NCBI GenBank assembly: GCA_015487645.1
Contig: WFPH01000150.1
Location: 1-34,260 of the forward strand
Length of the DNA stretch: 34,260 nucleotides
Reading direction: 5' to 3'
From: Thermosulfurimonas sp.
GTDB lineage: Bacteria; Desulfobacterota; Thermodesulfobacteria; Thermodesulfobacteriales; Thermodesulfobacteriaceae
How positions within the stretch are numbered: position 1 is the first letter of the stretch; every line of letters starts with the position of its first letter. The notes beneath the pieces are model-generated. The model was not told the DNA's origin. It worked only from the letters and a program-made list of their open reading frames with translations, and made no database searches. Below are positions 32,497-34,260 of this stretch, one piece after another. Both the position numbers and the translations under genes were made by a program.

Positions 32497-34260
32497 ATGA
32501 ACGCGCGCGGTCGCCTCTTCATCATAATGGTCCTGGCGCTACTGATCGGCTTAGGTCCTCTTGGGGCTCAGGAGAGTCCCGAAAAGGACCCGGCCTGGTG
32601 GCTCTCACAGGCCTGGTTTGCTTATGAACAGGGGGACTTTTTAGGGGCCCTCTATATCGTTAGAGAGGCCCGTACCCGCTTCCCCGATCGCGGGCGCGAA
32701 CGGTTTGCGATACTCGAAGCCCGGATCTTGTATGACCTGGGCAAGCCAGAAAAATGCGTAAAAATATTGGGCCCGCTTTCCCTTTCCTACGAGCTTGCTC
32801 CGGCGGATCTCCTTATTCTGGCCAAAGCCTACCTGGCCCTCAAGAACCTGGGCAACGCCCTCTTTTACGCGCGATTGGTGGAAAAGAAGGCCCAACGGCC
32901 AGAACTTATCTGTGAGGCCAGGGCCATAGCAGCCAAAGCCTATCTGAAAAACAAGCTCCGGCGGAAAGCCATCCGCAAGGCCCGAGAAATCCTGCAAGGT
33001 TCCTGCTCGGATGAGGTGGTGGCCAAGGCTCTGGAAATCCTCCTGGAGGCTGGAATTTCCCCTAAAGAAATCCAGGGGTATCTCGCCCGCAATCCCAACC
33101 TGAAGCTCTATGCACCCAAGATCTTTAAATACCTGGGGGACAGGCTCCTGGCCGAAGGCAAACTCGCCGAGGCCGAGAGGTCTTATTTCCGATATCTCAA
33201 TCTTTCCGGCAAAGAGGACGAGGCTCCCCCTATATTCTTAAAACTTGCGGAAGCAGCCTTTCATCAGAACCGTTTGCGCAAGGCCCGACTTTACTATAAG
33301 CTACTGGCCACGGTCTGGCCCCACCGTGACGAAGCCCAGTTTGCCAAGTTTAGGCTATATCACCTCGCCTACATCCTCAACAAGCGCCTGGGACTTCCTA
33401 CTCTAAAACAGCGCAAAGCTCTCATTCCCATCATCAATGACCTCCGCCGAAAGCATCCCGAAAATCCTATCACTCAGGAAGCCCAGGCCTTTGAAATTGA
33501 GCTTTATCTTGAGGACAAAAAGCCGGAAAAAGCTTTTGAGACAGCTATAGACTTCGTGCGGAAGTACCCTCGGTCAAAACACCTGTCCAAAGTCTATCAG
33601 CTTCTCTGTGAGGCCGACAATCTCTATCTCACCCGTTTATTTACCGAAAAGGACTACTTTAAGATAATAGACCTTCACCGACACTACCGGGAATTCGCTA
33701 GAAAAGCCACCTGCGGGGCCCATTTTTATTGGCTAGGCAAAGTCTACGAAGAATTTGCCCTCGATACCAAAAGGGATTGCTATTTTTTACAGGCCTTTGA
33801 ATGGGGCGTTCCCAAAGTCTATCGGCCCGAACTTTACCTCACTCTAACTCAAGAGGCCCTAAAAGAAAAACACTTCTCGGAGGCTAAAGATTTGTTGGAG
33901 TCTTTTCTTAAGGAATTCCCCTTTTATCAAAAAAATCCTCGCTACCTTTATCTTGAAGCCCTTTACCATTATCGAACCGGCAACCTCCAGCGGGCCCAGA
34001 AAATCTTTGAAAACCTCTTCACCCAAAAAGGGCTCCCCAAGTCCTTGCGCCAAAAGATTTTAGGGACCTATTTTTCCCTGGCCCTCGCTACCAAAAATAT
34101 AGATCTGGCCTTGAAGATCCTTGAAGCGCCGGATTTTCGCAGCACGGATAACGATTTCGCTTTTCTCATTCAGTTGGCCCTGGAAAATGAAGATTATCTG
34201 CGGGCCAAACTGATCCTGGAGAAAGCCAGGAAGCGCTTTCCTGATTCGATCACCCTCAAG
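32497..34260 (+). CDS. secreted or periplasmic TPR-like repeat protein (3' truncated by window)
   Basis: An open frame from ATG 32497 with no stop up to the window end (588 codons visible). It begins with a signal peptide (basic NARGR, hydrophobic LFIIMVLALLIGLGPL, probable cleavage after LGA before QES). The rest is a series of helical hairpins of TPR type, for example AWFAYEQGDFLGALYIVREA, LAKAYLALKNLGNALFYARL, ALYHYRTGNLQRAQKIFENL and DYLRAKLILEKARKRFPD near the end. No catalytic motif is seen. Proteins like this often act as periplasmic scaffolds or lipoprotein partners in secretion, pilus or envelope assembly; the exact role is unknown. There is no clear ribosome site before the ATG. It probably shares a transcript with the sigma-54 activator. 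Confidence 0.8.
   Translation, partial: MNARGRLFIIMVLALLIGLGPLGAQESPEKDPAWWLSQAWFAYEQGDFLGALYIVREARTRFPDRGRERFAILEARILYDLGKPEKCVKILGPLSLSYELAPADLLILAKAYLALKNLGNALFYARLVEKKAQRPELICEARAIAAKAYLKNKLRRKAIRKAREILQGSCSDEVVAKALEILLEAGISPKEIQGYLARNPNLKLYAPKIFKYLGDRLLAEGKLAEAERSYFRYLNLSGKEDEAPPIFLKLAEAAFHQNRLRKARLYYKLLATVWPHRDEAQFAKFRLYHLAYILNKRLGLPTLKQRKALIPIINDLRRKHPENPITQEAQAFEIELYLEDKKPEKAFETAIDFVRKYPRSKHLSKVYQLLCEADNLYLTRLFTEKDYFKIIDLHRHYREFARKATCGAHFYWLGKVYEEFALDTKRDCYFLQAFEWGVPKVYRPELYLTLTQEALKEKHFSEAKDLLESFLKEFPFYQKNPRYLYLEALYHYRTGNLQRAQKIFENLFTQKGLPKSLRQKILGTYFSLALATKNIDLALKILEAPDFRSTDNDFAFLIQLALENEDYLRAKLILEKARKRFPDSITLK

Noticed and set aside
1..34260. CRISPR arrays, tRNA or rRNA genes, insertion sequences, phage or integrase genes
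   Set aside because: Read on both strands; no repeat-spacer pattern, no tRNA-like cloverleaf ends, and no transposase or integrase motifs were seen.

Overview
The window reads as a chromosome segment of a strictly anaerobic, probably thermophilic, autotrophic bacterium. The gene families fit the Thermodesulfobacteriota (Thermosulfurimonas / Thermodesulfatator-like sulfur-metabolising chemolithoautotrophs). That placement is inferred from a bacterial-type Wood-Ljungdahl (reductive acetyl-CoA) cluster, heterodisulfide-reductase-type electron modules, a multihaem cytochrome, the sulfide-dependent form of Thi4, two apparent selenoproteins and a fairly high GC content. No search was run.

Region 1 (1-14009, all + strand) is a carbon-fixation cluster: the 3' end of hdrA; an MvhD-family protein read through an in-frame UGA; an HdrC-like iron-sulfur protein; a second, all-Cys MvhD; metV; a metF::acsD fusion; acsB; acsC; acsE; and a very large formate dehydrogenase that also needs UGA recoding and carries fused [2Fe-2S] and GltD-like NAD(P)H/FAD modules. 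Together these cover CO2 to formate, methylene-THF to methyl-THF (MetVF with an Hdr/MvhD module), methyl transfer (AcsE to CFeSP AcsCD) and acetyl-CoA assembly (AcsB). CODH (AcsA/CooS), formyl-THF synthetase, FolD and HdrB are not in the window. Each UGA is followed at bacterial SECIS distance by a hairpin with a GGUCU or AGUCU loop.

Region 2 (14006-17371) is visibly more AT-rich: a membrane-anchored HDOD protein on the - strand, a polytopic membrane protein of unknown function with an internal repeat, and a membrane-anchored octahaem c-type cytochrome, closed by a strong terminator.

Region 3 (17431-29632, + strand) is a tightly packed, largely overlapping housekeeping run: FKBP/SlyD-type isomerase, apgM, nadB, YggS, ComEC, archease, an AcsV/RACE-type corrinoid activator lacking the usual ferredoxin domain, der, hflX and a manganese pyrophosphatase. 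The AcsV-like activator links it functionally to Region 1. A bidirectional terminator separates it from the convergent nadC-thi4 pair (29686-31411, - strand).

Region 4 (31471-34260) holds a sigma-54-type AAA+ activator without a receiver domain, divergent from nadC, and the 5' part of a secreted or periplasmic TPR-like protein that runs off the end. Several promoters here (nadC, the AAA+ activator, the membrane protein at 15261) are placed so that transcription would begin at or next to the start codon, suggesting leaderless mRNAs.

Most notable: the MetF-AcsD fusion joined by a long Pro/Glu/Lys-rich arm, which would tether the enzyme making methyl-THF to the corrinoid protein that takes the methyl group, inside a cluster with a selenocysteine MvhD and a selenocysteine FDH fusion.
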